From assembly GCF_013410565.1 (NCBI RefSeq), contig NZ_JACCFO010000001.1, positions 2,232,001-2,296,000 of the forward strand: a DNA stretch of 64,000 bases. The letters are read 5' to 3'. Shown piece after piece: positions 32,702-41,051 of the stretch. The notes under the pieces are model-generated. The model searched no databases. It was not told the DNA's origin and saw nothing but the letters and a program-made list of their open reading frames with translations. Made by a program: the position numbers and the translations under genes. The number at the start of each line of letters is the position of its first letter. Within the stretch, counting starts at the first letter, position 1. This stretch comes from Streptomonospora nanhaiensis (GTDB lineage: Bacteria; Actinomycetota; Actinomycetes; Streptosporangiales; Streptosporangiaceae).

Positions 32702-33022
32702 ATGCTCGGCAAGAAGACGGCGATCGTCGTCAGCACGCTGGTGGCGGCCGGCATCCTGGCGGGCGCCGCCCCCGCCGCGGCGGAGGCCGGCACCCCGACG
32801 GCTCCGCGGGCCGCGGCGGTCCCCAGTTGCGTCACGACCAGCCTCAACGACGACGGAGCAACCGACTACCTGACCGTGCGCAACGGATGCAGCTACAGCG
32901 TGCGCGTCAAGGTCGTGCTGGCCAACGCCACCGATTTCGCCTGCCAGAGCATTCCCAGCGGCGGATCGCACAACTACCAGTGGCCCTGGCCCGGTAGGTT
33001 CGACCGCCTGGCCGACTGCTAG
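32702..33022 (+). CDS. Small secreted four-cysteine protein, tendamistat-like
   Basis: The protein has 106 residues. A signal peptide of about 28 residues (LVAAGILAGAAPAAAEA) precedes a 70-residue mature domain with exactly four Cys (PSCVT, NGCSY, ACQSI, LADC-end). The spacing and the PSCVT / NGC / VRVKVV pattern resemble the alpha-amylase inhibitor tendamistat, which has two disulfides in a beta sandwich. The inhibitory WRY tripeptide is absent, so amylase inhibition is not predicted. It is probably exported and stable. GAAAGG lies eight bases upstream of the ATG. Confidence 0.78.
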   Translation: MLGKKTAIVVSTLVAAGILAGAAPAAAEAGTPTAPRAAAVPSCVTTSLNDDGATDYLTVRNGCSYSVRVKVVLANATDFACQSIPSGGSHNYQWPWPGRFDRLADC

Positions 33023-33269
33023 CCGCCCATGCCGGTCGCGGCCGGGTACCCCGGCGCGACTCACCTCCTCAGCCAAGCGACCGTTCTCATAGGACGACGG
33101 CTTCTTCGCGTGGCACTCAGCCCGCCCTGGCGGGCGGCGGCTTGGTCCGTACAGCCCGGTTCGGCAACGAGTCGGCGCTGCTGGGCAACTGTCGGGCGGG
33201 ACTGCGCCCAATCCGCTGGTCGGCGATGCGTCCGGGGCGGGACGCGGAGCGAGCGCGGAGCGCGAGAAA

Positions 33270-33307
33270 GGGACGGACCGGGCGAACGTGTTCGCCCGGT
33301 CCGTCCC
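33270..33307 (-). terminator. Strong hairpin terminator of tRNA-Lys
   Basis: A perfect 18-bp inverted repeat (GGGACGGACCGGGCGAAC at 33270; complement ending 33307) with a GT centre lies directly downstream of the minus-strand tRNA. On that strand it is followed by CTTTCTC, a weak T-rich tail. Confidence 0.75.
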
Positions 33308-33338
33308 CTGCACCGCAGTCGACCTGCGGTTGTGTTGG

Positions 33339-33411
<73 letters not shown>

Positions 33412-33496
33412 GCTGACGTGGTCAGTTTACCGGATGTTGGGGCGGCGTTGGGCGGGTGCGGTGCTGTGTGGGCCACACCGGCGCTGCGGGGGCGGA

Positions 33497-36400
33497 TTAC
33501 TCGGTTCGGGTGGTGTCGGGGGAGTCGGCGCGGATGGTGGCGGCCTCTTGGGCGGCGGTGGTGGCGGCTGTGTGGTCGCCCAGGGCGGTGTAGGCGCGGG
33601 ACAGGGTGGTCAGGGCGTCGGCCAGGAACGCCGGCCAGCCGCGGGTGCGCCACAGGGCCACGGACTCCTCCAGGGCGGAGACCGCCTCGACGGTGCGGCC
33701 CTGGTCGAGGAGGGCGCCGCCCATCAGGGTCAGCGCGTCGGCCAGGTGGTGGTTCATGTTGTGGCGGCGGCTGAGTTCGGCGGCGGTCCGGGCCGTGGGC
33801 AGGGCGGCGGGGTCGTTGGTCGCGCGGTGCAGGCGTGCCAGGTAGAGCAGGGAGAACACCTCGGCGTAGTGGTCGCCCAGGGCGCGCGACATGGCCAGCG
33901 AGCGGGTGAGGTTGGCGCGGCCCTCGTCGACGCGGCCGATCTGGCACTGCGCGGCGCCCAGGAACTGCATGGCGGTGGCCTCGAACCGGGAGTTGCCGAG
34001 CAGCCGCGCGAGTTCCAGTGACTTGGTGAGATGGGTGACCGCGATGTCGTCGCGGCCCTCGCCGTGGGCCGCCACCGCCAGCACGTGGTAGGCGCGGGCC
34101 CGGCCGCCGAGGTAGTCGGCGGTCTCGGCGAGGTCCAGGGCCGCCTCGGCGGACTCGCGCGCCTTGGCGGAGTCGCCCTGCGACACCAGCGCCCAGGTGC
34201 GCATGACCAGGGCGTCGGACATCCCGCGGCGGTCGCCGACCTCGTGGAACATCTCCCACACCAGCTGGGACTGGTCGAGCAGCGTGCCCATGGCGCCGCT
34301 GGCGCCGCCCGAGGTGTTCTGCGTGGTCCAGGTGACGAGGTCGGCCAGGCCGCGCCGCAGCACGGCCTCGCCGCGGACGTTGCCCGCCGCCTGGCAGGCC
34401 GCGATCGCGGCCTCGTGGGTGCGCCGCCAGTCGTCGAAGCGGCCGCGCACGTCGAAGTACTTCTCCAGGCAGCCGGCGAGGTCCCAGGCGAGTTCGTCCC
34501 AGCCCAGCGCGCACGCCTGGGTCACGGCCGCCGCCATGGCCCCGGCCTCGGCGTCGAACCACGACATCGGCTCGTTGAGGAGGTCGGCGGCCTCCGGGGA
34601 GGGCAGCGGCCAGCGCAGCGCGGTCCCGTGCATGGTGGCGTAGCAGGGCCCGGGGATGTACTCGGTGGCCTGCTCGGCCAGCCACAGCCACGCGCCGAAC
34701 GCGCGCCGCAGCGCGGCCTCGCGGTCGGGCCGGGGGACCTCCTCGGCGCAGCGCTCGCGGGCGTAGAGGCGCATGAGGTCGTGCATGCGGTAGCGCAGCC
34801 GGCCCGTGCCGTCGGTGCCCGAGATGGACAGCAGTTGGGCGTCGACCAGGTCCTCGACCACGGTCTCGGCCTCGGGCAGGGGGACGTCCAGCAGCGCGGC
34901 GGCCACCCACTCGGTGAAGTCGCCGGCGTCGAGCAGGCCCAGCAGCCGGAACGCCGAGCGGCCGCGCTCGCTCAGGGCGGCGTAGCTGAGGGCGAACGTG
35001 GCCCGCACCCCGAGGTCGCCGGTGCGGAGTTCGTCCAGGCGGCGCTGTTCGTCGCCGAGCAGCCGCGCCAGCCGGGACAGCGGCCACTGCCGCCGCGCGT
35101 TCAGCCGCGCCCCCGCGATGCGCACCGCCAGGGGCGCGTACCCGCACAGCCGGACGATCTCGGCGGCGTGCCCGGGTTCGGCGGCGACCCGGTCGGCGCC
35201 GATGATGCGCGCCAGCAGCTCGACCGCGCGCTCGGGCTCGAACACGTCGAGGTCGATGAGGTGGGCGCCCTCCAGGCCGGTCAGGCGGGCGCGGCTGGTG
35301 ATCAGCACCGCGCAGCCGGGCGCGCCGGGGATCAGCGGGCGGACCTGCTGCTCGGACCCGGCGTCGTCGAGGACGACCAGCATCCGGCGGTCGGCCAGCA
35401 GCGAGCGGAACAGCGCCGCTCTCGCCTCAAGGGGTTCGGGGACGGCCGCGCCCTCGATGCCCAGGGCGTGCAGGAACTGCGACAGCACCTGGGCGGGATC
35501 GGCGGGGACCTCCTGGGCTCCGCGCAGGTTGGCGTAGAGCTGGCCGTCGGGGAACGCGGCGGCGCTGGTGTGGGCGGCGTGCAGCGCGAGCGCGGTCTTG
35601 CCGACCCCGCCCATGCCGGCGACGGCCGACACCACGACCGGGCGCGCCCCGCCCCCCGGGGTGCCGGGCGTGGTGGCGGGGGGTTCGGCCGCTCCCCCGC
35701 TCGCACGGCCGCCGTCCTGGGCTCCGCCCCGGCCCCCGCCGTCGGCCGGGCGCGGGCCGGGGACGGCGGCGGGGGCGGAGGGGGTGGCGGGGCGGACGCC
35801 CAGGCGGGTGTGGAGCAGGGCGACCTGCTCCTCGCGGCCGGTGAAGTCGGCGATGTCGGGCGGCAGCTGCGCGGGCACGGGGCGGGCCGGCTCGGCGGGC
35901 GGGAGGGGGTCGCCGGGCGCGGCGGAGGGGTCGGCCGGTGCGGACGGCCCGCCCTCGGGCGCAGCGCCGGGCGCGGGGGCCTCGGGCGGCGGGTCGGCGG
36001 CCGCGGGGCCGTGCAGGGCGGGGTCGTTGCGCAGGACCGCCTGCTCCAGCGCGGCGAGTTCGCGGCCGGGCTCCATGCCGAGTTCGTCGACCAGCAGGTC
36101 GCGGCCCTCGCGGAAGACCTCCAGGGCCTCGGTGGAGCGGCCCATGCGGTGGTAGGCGATCATGAGCTGGGCCCGCAGCCGCTCGCGGAAGGGGTGTTCG
36201 GCCACGAGCGCGCGGAGTTCGGCCACCACCGCGCTGTGCCGGCCCAGGCTCAGCTCGGCGTCGACCCAGGACTCGGCCACGCGCTGCCGCTGCTCGTTCA
36301 GCCGGGCGGCCTCCTCGCGGACCAGGGGCAGGGTGTCCTGCCCGGCGAAGGCCGTGCCCCGCCACAGGCCCAGGGCCGAGCGCAGCAGCGCGCTGCCCTC

Positions 36401-36748
36401 GGCGGTGTCGCCGGACTCCAGCGCCTGCTCGCCGCGTTCGGCGAGGTCCTCGAAGCGGCGGGCGTCGACGGCCGCGCGCGGCACCGCGAACCGGTAGCCG
36501 AACGCCGCGCGCTCGATCCGGCCGCCCTCGCCCAGGGCCTGGCGCAGGTGGTGGACGTAGACCTGGAGGCTCTTGGTGGCCGAGCGCGGCGGGTCCTCGC
36601 CCCACAGCACGTCGATCAACTGGTCCTCGGGGATCACGACATCGGGTTTGCACAGCAGCGCCGCGAGCAGGGCGGCGAGCTTGGGCGAGAGGCGTACGGA
36701 CGCGCCGCGGCTGCTCACCTGCAGTGGTCCGAGAACCTCGAACTCCAT
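33497..36748 (-). CDS. AfsR/SARP-type regulator (BTAD, NB-ARC, TPR)
   Basis: The protein has 1083 residues. The OmpR-like winged helix (1-95, RLSPKLAALLAALLCKP; SLQVYVHHLRQALGEG) and the bacterial transcriptional activation domain (about 96-245, AYHRMGRSTEALEVFREGRDLL) form the SARP part. A Pro/Ala-rich linker precedes an NB-ARC ATPase with P-loop GMGGVGKTALA near residue 383. The last 300 residues are TPR repeats. Such large AfsR-like proteins switch on secondary-metabolite genes in response to ATP and phosphorylation. An 11-base-spaced direct repeat of heptamers, a typical SARP box, lies about 240 bases upstream. Confidence 0.93.
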   Translation of the reverse strand: MEFEVLGPLQVSSRGASVRLSPKLAALLAALLCKPDVVIPEDQLIDVLWGEDPPRSATKSLQVYVHHLRQALGEGGRIERAAFGYRFAVPRAAVDARRFEDLAERGEQALESGDTAEGSALLRSALGLWRGTAFAGQDTLPLVREEAARLNEQRQRVAESWVDAELSLGRHSAVVAELRALVAEHPFRERLRAQLMIAYHRMGRSTEALEVFREGRDLLVDELGMEPGRELAALEQAVLRNDPALHGPAAADPPPEAPAPGAAPEGGPSAPADPSAAPGDPLPPAEPARPVPAQLPPDIADFTGREEQVALLHTRLGVRPATPSAPAAVPGPRPADGGGRGGAQDGGRASGGAAEPPATTPGTPGGGARPVVVSAVAGMGGVGKTALALHAAHTSAAAFPDGQLYANLRGAQEVPADPAQVLSQFLHALGIEGAAVPEPLEARAALFRSLLADRRMLVVLDDAGSEQQVRPLIPGAPGCAVLITSRARLTGLEGAHLIDLDVFEPERAVELLARIIGADRVAAEPGHAAEIVRLCGYAPLAVRIAGARLNARRQWPLSRLARLLGDEQRRLDELRTGDLGVRATFALSYAALSERGRSAFRLLGLLDAGDFTEWVAAALLDVPLPEAETVVEDLVDAQLLSISGTDGTGRLRYRMHDLMRLYARERCAEEVPRPDREAALRRAFGAWLWLAEQATEYIPGPCYATMHGTALRWPLPSPEAADLLNEPMSWFDAEAGAMAAAVTQACALGWDELAWDLAGCLEKYFDVRGRFDDWRRTHEAAIAACQAAGNVRGEAVLRRGLADLVTWTTQNTSGGASGAMGTLLDQSQLVWEMFHEVGDRRGMSDALVMRTWALVSQGDSAKARESAEAALDLAETADYLGGRARAYHVLAVAAHGEGRDDIAVTHLTKSLELARLLGNSRFEATAMQFLGAAQCQIGRVDEGRANLTRSLAMSRALGDHYAEVFSLLYLARLHRATNDPAALPTARTAAELSRRHNMNHHLADALTLMGGALLDQGRTVEAVSALEESVALWRTRGWPAFLADALTTLSRAYTALGDHTAATTAAQEAATIRADSPDTTRTE

Positions 36749-36989
36749 GTCAACTCCTCACGGGCCGGTGCGGGGAGAGACCCCGACCGCCCGGCGCCGG
36801 CCCGGCGCCTGGCGGTGGTCGCACGCCCGGCCGCCCGCTCCGGGGGGCGCGGTGCTCGCCGCGCCCGTCCGGAACCCGCGGTCGCACCGGCCGTGGGGGC
36901 CGGTGCGGTGGTCGGACGGCCTACCGGTGAGACCGCCCGGTGCGCGCCCGCGTTCCGGGTTCGGCCGGTCCCGGCCCCGCCACGGTTTC

Positions 36990-37018
36990 CCAACCGGCTT
37001 CCAACCGGATTTCAGCCG
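36990..37018 (+). promoter_or_regulatory. SARP-type direct repeats
   Basis: The heptamers CCAACCG (36990), CCAACCG (37001) and TCAGCCG (37012) recur every 11 bases with four-base spacers. One helical turn spacing with heptamer direct repeats is the known layout of SARP binding sites. The nearest gene is the AfsR-like regulator, so autoregulation is likely. Confidence 0.65.
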
Positions 37019-37227
37019 GCCTCCGCGAGGATCGGAAGGGCCGGAGCGGAACTCTCGGGAACCGCACGGTGGTCTCCCGCTCGACGGGCCCGCAGGGTCG
37101 TCGCTACGGAGACATCCGCGGGCACCACAAGCGGGCTTGGCGGGAGGAAGAGACCGTTGGTCCTCCAAGGACGGCAGCCGGGTTGCGGCCCGGCTGGGAG
37201 GACCCAGGTGTCGGAACGGGCGGCCGT

Positions 37228-37264
37228 CTCATGATCACCGGGGCGTGACAGACACGATCATGAG
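37228..37264. repeat. Inverted repeat CTCATGATC / GATCATGAG
   Basis: A perfect 9-bp inverted repeat with a 19-base spacer lies in gene-free DNA. It could be a terminator-like hairpin or a regulator site. No gene start is close enough to decide. Confidence 0.45.
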
Positions 37265-37763
37265 GCGGTCCGCCTTATTTCCCCGGGACGGGTGGACAGG
37301 GGCGGCCCGTCCGGAGAGCGGCGCGCGGGGGAATCGGCGGGATCAGGGTCGCATGGTGCTGCCTCCTAGATCCGAGGGCGGGGCCACGGGCGAGGACGGC
37401 CGCGAGCGGGTGGCCGGAGAGCCGCCCGCGCACCGGTCCGCCGCCCGCGCGGGGCGGAGGACGGCGGCCGCGGCGAAGCCCGTGCCCGCTGATCCACAAT
37501 TCCTCGATCGGTTGCCACCCTAGCGCCTTGGCACCCGATTGGTAATGCGTTGTCCACAGCCCGCCACCGCCGCGCGCGGTCGCGCGGGCCGGGGCGGCCG
37601 CTTGCGGCCCTCCGGGGTGGAGAGGCACCCGATCCGGGGCCCGCCGACCGGCTGCGGCCGTCCTCCGCTCCGCCCCGCCTCCGCTGCGCCGCCCCCGCGC
37701 CCCGACCCGGTTCCCGCGCCCGGCGGGCGGGCGCAGCCGCTCCCGCCCGCCGCCCGCCCGCTG

Positions 37764-38555
37764 CTACTCCTGCCCGCTCACGGGGTGGGCGCCGTCGAGG
37801 TCCCACACCCGCAGGGTGCCGCACATGCCGTTGCGGCGCGGACCGGGCGGGGACCCGGCCGTGTACACCGCCGAGTCGCGCAGGTGGCCGCCCTCCCCGG
37901 CCGCCAGGCCGGCGACGTGGCCCCGGGTGGCCTCGGCCTGGGCGTGCGGTCCGCGCTCCCAGTGGTGGTGCCAGCCGGCCGCCTTGTCGCGCACCAGCCG
38001 CACCGCCGCCTCGTACAGCCCGGCGAGCGCGCCGGGCCCTTCGGCGCGCACGCGGTCGCGCAGCCGCAGGTACCCCTCGACGGCGAGGTCGCGCCGCTCG
38101 CGCGCGGCGCGGGCCATCGCCGCCCCCGCCGTGGCGGTGTCGGCGAAGTCCGACCACGCCGGGATCGCGGTCGCCCGCGCGTAGGCCGCCGGGTCGGCCA
38201 GCACGTCGGGCGGGTAGGTCAGCACGGCGTCGCCGGACTCCGGCAGCCCGGCGTTCTGCATCACGACCAGGAGTTCCAGGTCGCCGCTGCCGTTGACCAG
38301 CCGGTGCACCGTGCCCGGTGTGAACCACAGCAGCGTGCCCGGCCGCAGCGGCGTGCGGGCGTAGCCGGCGCCGCTCAGCGTCTCCAGGGCGCCCTCGCCG
38401 CCCACCACCACGTAGCCCTCGGCCGAGGCGGTGTGCAGGTGCGGCGAGCCGCCCGCCTGCCCGTCGGCCGCGGGCCAGTCGTAGACCCGCAGGTGCGAGA
38501 CCGCCGTGCCGCCGGGGAACCCGGGCACCCCGGCCGCGTGTCCCCCGCCGCTCAC
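37764..38555 (-). CDS. Cupin-domain protein of the sugar locus
   Basis: The protein has 263 residues and a GTG start overlapping the DUF6807 gene stop. The cupin core is near residues 40-100: SPHLHTASAEGYVVVGGEG, then PGTLLWFTPGTVHRLVNGSG. The helical C-terminal half (VRDKAAGWHHHWERG) is unrecognised. It is the last gene of the LacI-operator-controlled group. A role as a sugar or sugar-acid isomerase or sensor is possible, but only the cupin fold is supported. Confidence 0.75.
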   Translation of the reverse strand: MSGGGHAAGVPGFPGGTAVSHLRVYDWPAADGQAGGSPHLHTASAEGYVVVGGEGALETLSGAGYARTPLRPGTLLWFTPGTVHRLVNGSGDLELLVVMQNAGLPESGDAVLTYPPDVLADPAAYARATAIPAWSDFADTATAGAAMARAARERRDLAVEGYLRLRDRVRAEGPGALAGLYEAAVRLVRDKAAGWHHHWERGPHAQAEATRGHVAGLAAGEGGHLRDSAVYTAGSPPGPRRNGMCGTLRVWDLDGAHPVSGQE

Positions 38556-39577
38556 GGCACCCGCACCCGCCCCTCCTGGTCCGGTACGCCCCCCGGCGCC
38601 TGCTCGGCCGCCGCCCGCTCCAGCCCGGTCAGGCCCGACTCCGCCAGTTCGGCGCTGCCCGCCCGCCCCCGGTCGCCGTCGGCGATCACCACCGCGTAGC
38701 GGTAGCGAAGCGGCCGGCCCGGCTCGGCCGGGACCTCCTCGCTGAAGAACGGCGCCGGGCACACGCACGCGAAGATCCCGGTGCGCACGAACCACCGCAC
38801 CGGGTGGCCGGGGTTGCCGGGCGCGTCCACGAACACCAGGGTGGCGGAGCGGTCGTGCCCGTCGTGCCGTCCGGCGAAGGCCAGCCAGGGCGCGCGCAGC
38901 CCCATCATGTCGTCGCCGCCCTCGGTGTCGGGGCTGTAGACCCGGCCGCCGCTGAAGGAGCGCGGCCCCCGCCAGAACAGGCCGCCGTACCCGGCGTTCT
39001 CGCGCCCCTCGGTGGTGGGGCTGCCGATCCGGATCGCGGCGCCGGTGCGGTTGGTGAAGGCGCTGTCGAACACCAGGGTCCACGCGCCGCGCGCGGGGTC
39101 GGCGCTGACGCGGAACGCGCGCTCCTCGGTGAACCAGGTCTCGCCCTGCTCGGTGACCCAGTCCAGCCGCTCGGCGACCGACACCGCTTCGGGCCCGGCC
39201 GCCAGCCGGTCGAAGCCGCGGTGCACCATGGCGCCGTCGTTGGGCAGCTGCTGGTATCCGCGGTCGCGCACGTAGGTCGGCCCGCCCCACAGGTTGGCCG
39301 GGCCCACGTTGGGCAGCGACCACGCGATCCCCTTGTGCCAGACGTGGTCGTGCGGGCGGTAGAGGCTGACGGTGTCGCCGCCCAGGGTGCGGACGGGGTG
39401 GAAGTAGGGGCGCGGGGACTCCAGCTGGACGTCCCAGGGCCGGTAGACGTAGCGCGTCAGCTCCGCGCCGTCGTGGGTGATGCGCAGGGCGCGGTCGTGC
39501 TCGTGCACCAGGCCCAGTCCGCGGGCGGGCGGCTCGGCCCCGTCCGCGGCCGGGCGGTCGTGCTGGTCGGGGGTCAT
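38552..39577 (-). CDS. DUF6807/PmoA-like protein
   Basis: The protein has 341 residues. The PRPYFHPVRTLGGDTVSLYRP stretch and DHVWHKGIAWSLPNVG with clustered His match the DUF6807 (PmoA-like) family, found in actinobacterial carbohydrate-utilisation operons next to Gfo/Idh oxidoreductases and LacI regulators. It is predicted to be all-beta, with no signal peptide. Biochemical function is unknown. It is coupled to the following cupin gene by a GTGA overlap. Confidence 0.85.
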   Translation of the reverse strand: MTPDQHDRPAADGAEPPARGLGLVHEHDRALRITHDGAELTRYVYRPWDVQLESPRPYFHPVRTLGGDTVSLYRPHDHVWHKGIAWSLPNVGPANLWGGPTYVRDRGYQQLPNDGAMVHRGFDRLAAGPEAVSVAERLDWVTEQGETWFTEERAFRVSADPARGAWTLVFDSAFTNRTGAAIRIGSPTTEGRENAGYGGLFWRGPRSFSGGRVYSPDTEGGDDMMGLRAPWLAFAGRHDGHDRSATLVFVDAPGNPGHPVRWFVRTGIFACVCPAPFFSEEVPAEPGRPLRYRYAVVIADGDRGRAGSAELAESGLTGLERAAAEQAPGGVPDQEGRVRVP

Positions 39578-39688
39578 GTGCGGCCTCCTGTGCGCTCGGG
39601 CCGCGCCGCGCGGCGCGGCGCGCGCCGGCCGCGCCCCGCCGCGGTGGGAGTGGCGGCGGCGGGGCGCGGCGGCGGGTCCTGTGCGGTC

Positions 39689-40900
39689 CTACTGCCGGAT
39701 GAAGTACTGCTCGGGGTTGCTGGGGCCGGGGGTGTTGTAGACGGCGGCCTCGGGCATGGACTCGGGCACGTTGCGGAAGTCCTCGGCGACGATCCCGTAT
39801 CCGGGCGGGGTCAGGTTGATGCCGATGGCGTAGAACCGCTCCTGGGAGACCTCCAGCAGTTCGCGCATCCGCTCCTGCCGGCCCTCGGGGTCGGGCTCGG
39901 CCAGCAGCTCGTCGTAGATCTCCAGGTGCTCGCGCACCTCCCGCGGCGGCTCCTGGGCGCGGGGGTCCTCGCCGTCGGAGACGTACCACTGCGCCCACGG
40001 GATGGCGTAGTTGGACTCACCGCTGTGGACGGGGACGTACCAGCGGGGGTCGTACATGGCGTCCATCAGCCCGCTGTCGCCCGACCAGACGTTGGCGTCG
40101 TGCTCGTTGTTCTCGCGGCGGTCCTGCCACAGCGACCGCTCCTCGATCTCCATCTCGACGTCGACGTCCAGCTCCTCCCAGAAGCCGACGACCATCTCCA
40201 TGGAGTCGACGATGTCGGGCCGGAAGTCGCCGGGCACCGAGAGGGTGAAGCTGAGCGCGCGCCCGCCGGGGGCCACGCGCACGCCGTCGCCGTTGCGCTC
40301 GTCGTAGCCGGCCTCGTCCAGCAGCGCGTTGGCGCGCTCGACGTCGTACTCGGTGTACTGCTTGGCCAGCTCCTCGTTGAAGAAGGGGGTGTCGCGGCGC
40401 GGCGCGGCCTGCCAGGGCTCGCCCTGCCCCTGGTAGACGACGTCGATGATGGACTGCCGGTCGATCCCCAGCGACATCGCCACCCGGAAGTCGCGGTCGC
40501 GGAAGACCTCGCGCAGCTCCTCGTCCTGGTGGGTGAGGTTGAAGGAGATCACGGCGGTGTTCATCTCGCCCGGCTGCAGGTCCACGAACCGGTATCCGCC
40601 GGACTCCCGGTTGTCGGCGAGCACCGGCCGGTTCTCCAGCGTGTTGAAGTGCCGGGTGTGGAAGTTGATGTCCCCGTTGAGCGCGCGGGTCAGCATCACC
40701 TCCTCGTCCTGCATGATGTCGAACACGACGCGGTCGATGTAGGGCAGCTGGTTGCCCTCCGCGCCGCGCGCCGACAGCTCGGCGATGTAGGTGGCGAGGT
40801 AGTTGCCCGGCGGCAGCTGGATGACCAGGAACGCCACCAGGGAGATGGCGAAGAGCGTGGGCACCATGTAGACCAGGCGGCGGATCACCAGCGCGCGCAT
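39689..40900 (-). CDS. Chimera: ABC permease N-terminus fused to substrate-binding protein C-terminus
   Basis: The protein has 403 residues. Residues 1-50 are the start of a DppB-type oligopeptide/sugar ABC permease (RRLVYMVPTLFAISLVAFLV; QLPPGNYLATYIAEL). From about residue 51 (NQLPYIDRVVFDIMQDEEV) to the end it is the C-terminal two thirds of a family 5 extracellular solute-binding protein (AVISFNLTHQDEELREVFRDR; NPEQYFIRQ end). No lipobox or remainder of the permease exists. An in-frame deletion in an operon with permease before binding protein would give this. The product would be a membrane-anchored half binding domain and is unlikely to transport. Confidence 0.82.
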   Translation of the reverse strand: MRALVIRRLVYMVPTLFAISLVAFLVIQLPPGNYLATYIAELSARGAEGNQLPYIDRVVFDIMQDEEVMLTRALNGDINFHTRHFNTLENRPVLADNRESGGYRFVDLQPGEMNTAVISFNLTHQDEELREVFRDRDFRVAMSLGIDRQSIIDVVYQGQGEPWQAAPRRDTPFFNEELAKQYTEYDVERANALLDEAGYDERNGDGVRVAPGGRALSFTLSVPGDFRPDIVDSMEMVVGFWEELDVDVEMEIEERSLWQDRRENNEHDANVWSGDSGLMDAMYDPRWYVPVHSGESNYAIPWAQWYVSDGEDPRAQEPPREVREHLEIYDELLAEPDPEGRQERMRELLEVSQERFYAIGINLTPPGYGIVAEDFRNVPESMPEAAVYNTPGPSNPEQYFIRQ

Positions 40901-40949
40901 GCGGACCCCCGGCTGCGGTGAGCGGAGCGGTGTGCCGACCGGCCGTGTT

Positions 40950-40963
40950 GGATAGCGCTTACC
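40950..40963. promoter_or_regulatory. LacI-type operator copy 1
   Basis: GGATAGCGCTTACC, with the palindromic AGCGCT core typical of LacI-family sites, lies 50-63 bases before the chimeric gene start. An identical 14-mer occurs at 41028-41041. No lacI-type gene is in the window. Confidence 0.75.
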
Positions 40964-41027
40964 AGGCGGGCCTGCCGAACCCGGGGCGGCGCGGAGCCGG
41001 ACGCGGCCGGCGCGGCGGCCCGCAAGC

Positions 41028-41041
41028 GGATAGCGCTTACC
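41028..41041. promoter_or_regulatory. LacI-type operator copy 2
   Basis: This is a second exact GGATAGCGCTTACC, 78 bases from the first, just after the Gfo/Idh gene stop. Two phased sites permit DNA looping by a LacI/GalR tetramer. Confidence 0.75.
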
Positions 41042-41051
41042 TCATGGGCGT

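Larger units (their letters stand above)
36749..37763. other. Long intergenic region upstream of the SARP gene
   Basis: About 1 kb has no convincing gene on either strand; open frames here are low-complexity and lack ribosome sites. It holds the SARP-type direct repeats at 36990-37018 and a 9-bp inverted repeat at 37228-37264. The remainder (37270-37763) shows only GC-rich sequence that could be eroded coding DNA. Confidence 0.5.

Noticed and set aside
33040-33260. Possible transposase or integrase remnant on the minus strand before the tRNA (short segment reading AKKPSSYENGRLAEEV)
   Set aside because: It is too short to assign and has no matching flanking repeats. It was left as unannotated intergenic DNA.
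34031-37234. Plus-strand open frame of over 1000 codons opposite the SARP gene
   Set aside because: It is a mirror of SARP codon structure, low-complexity and without family features.
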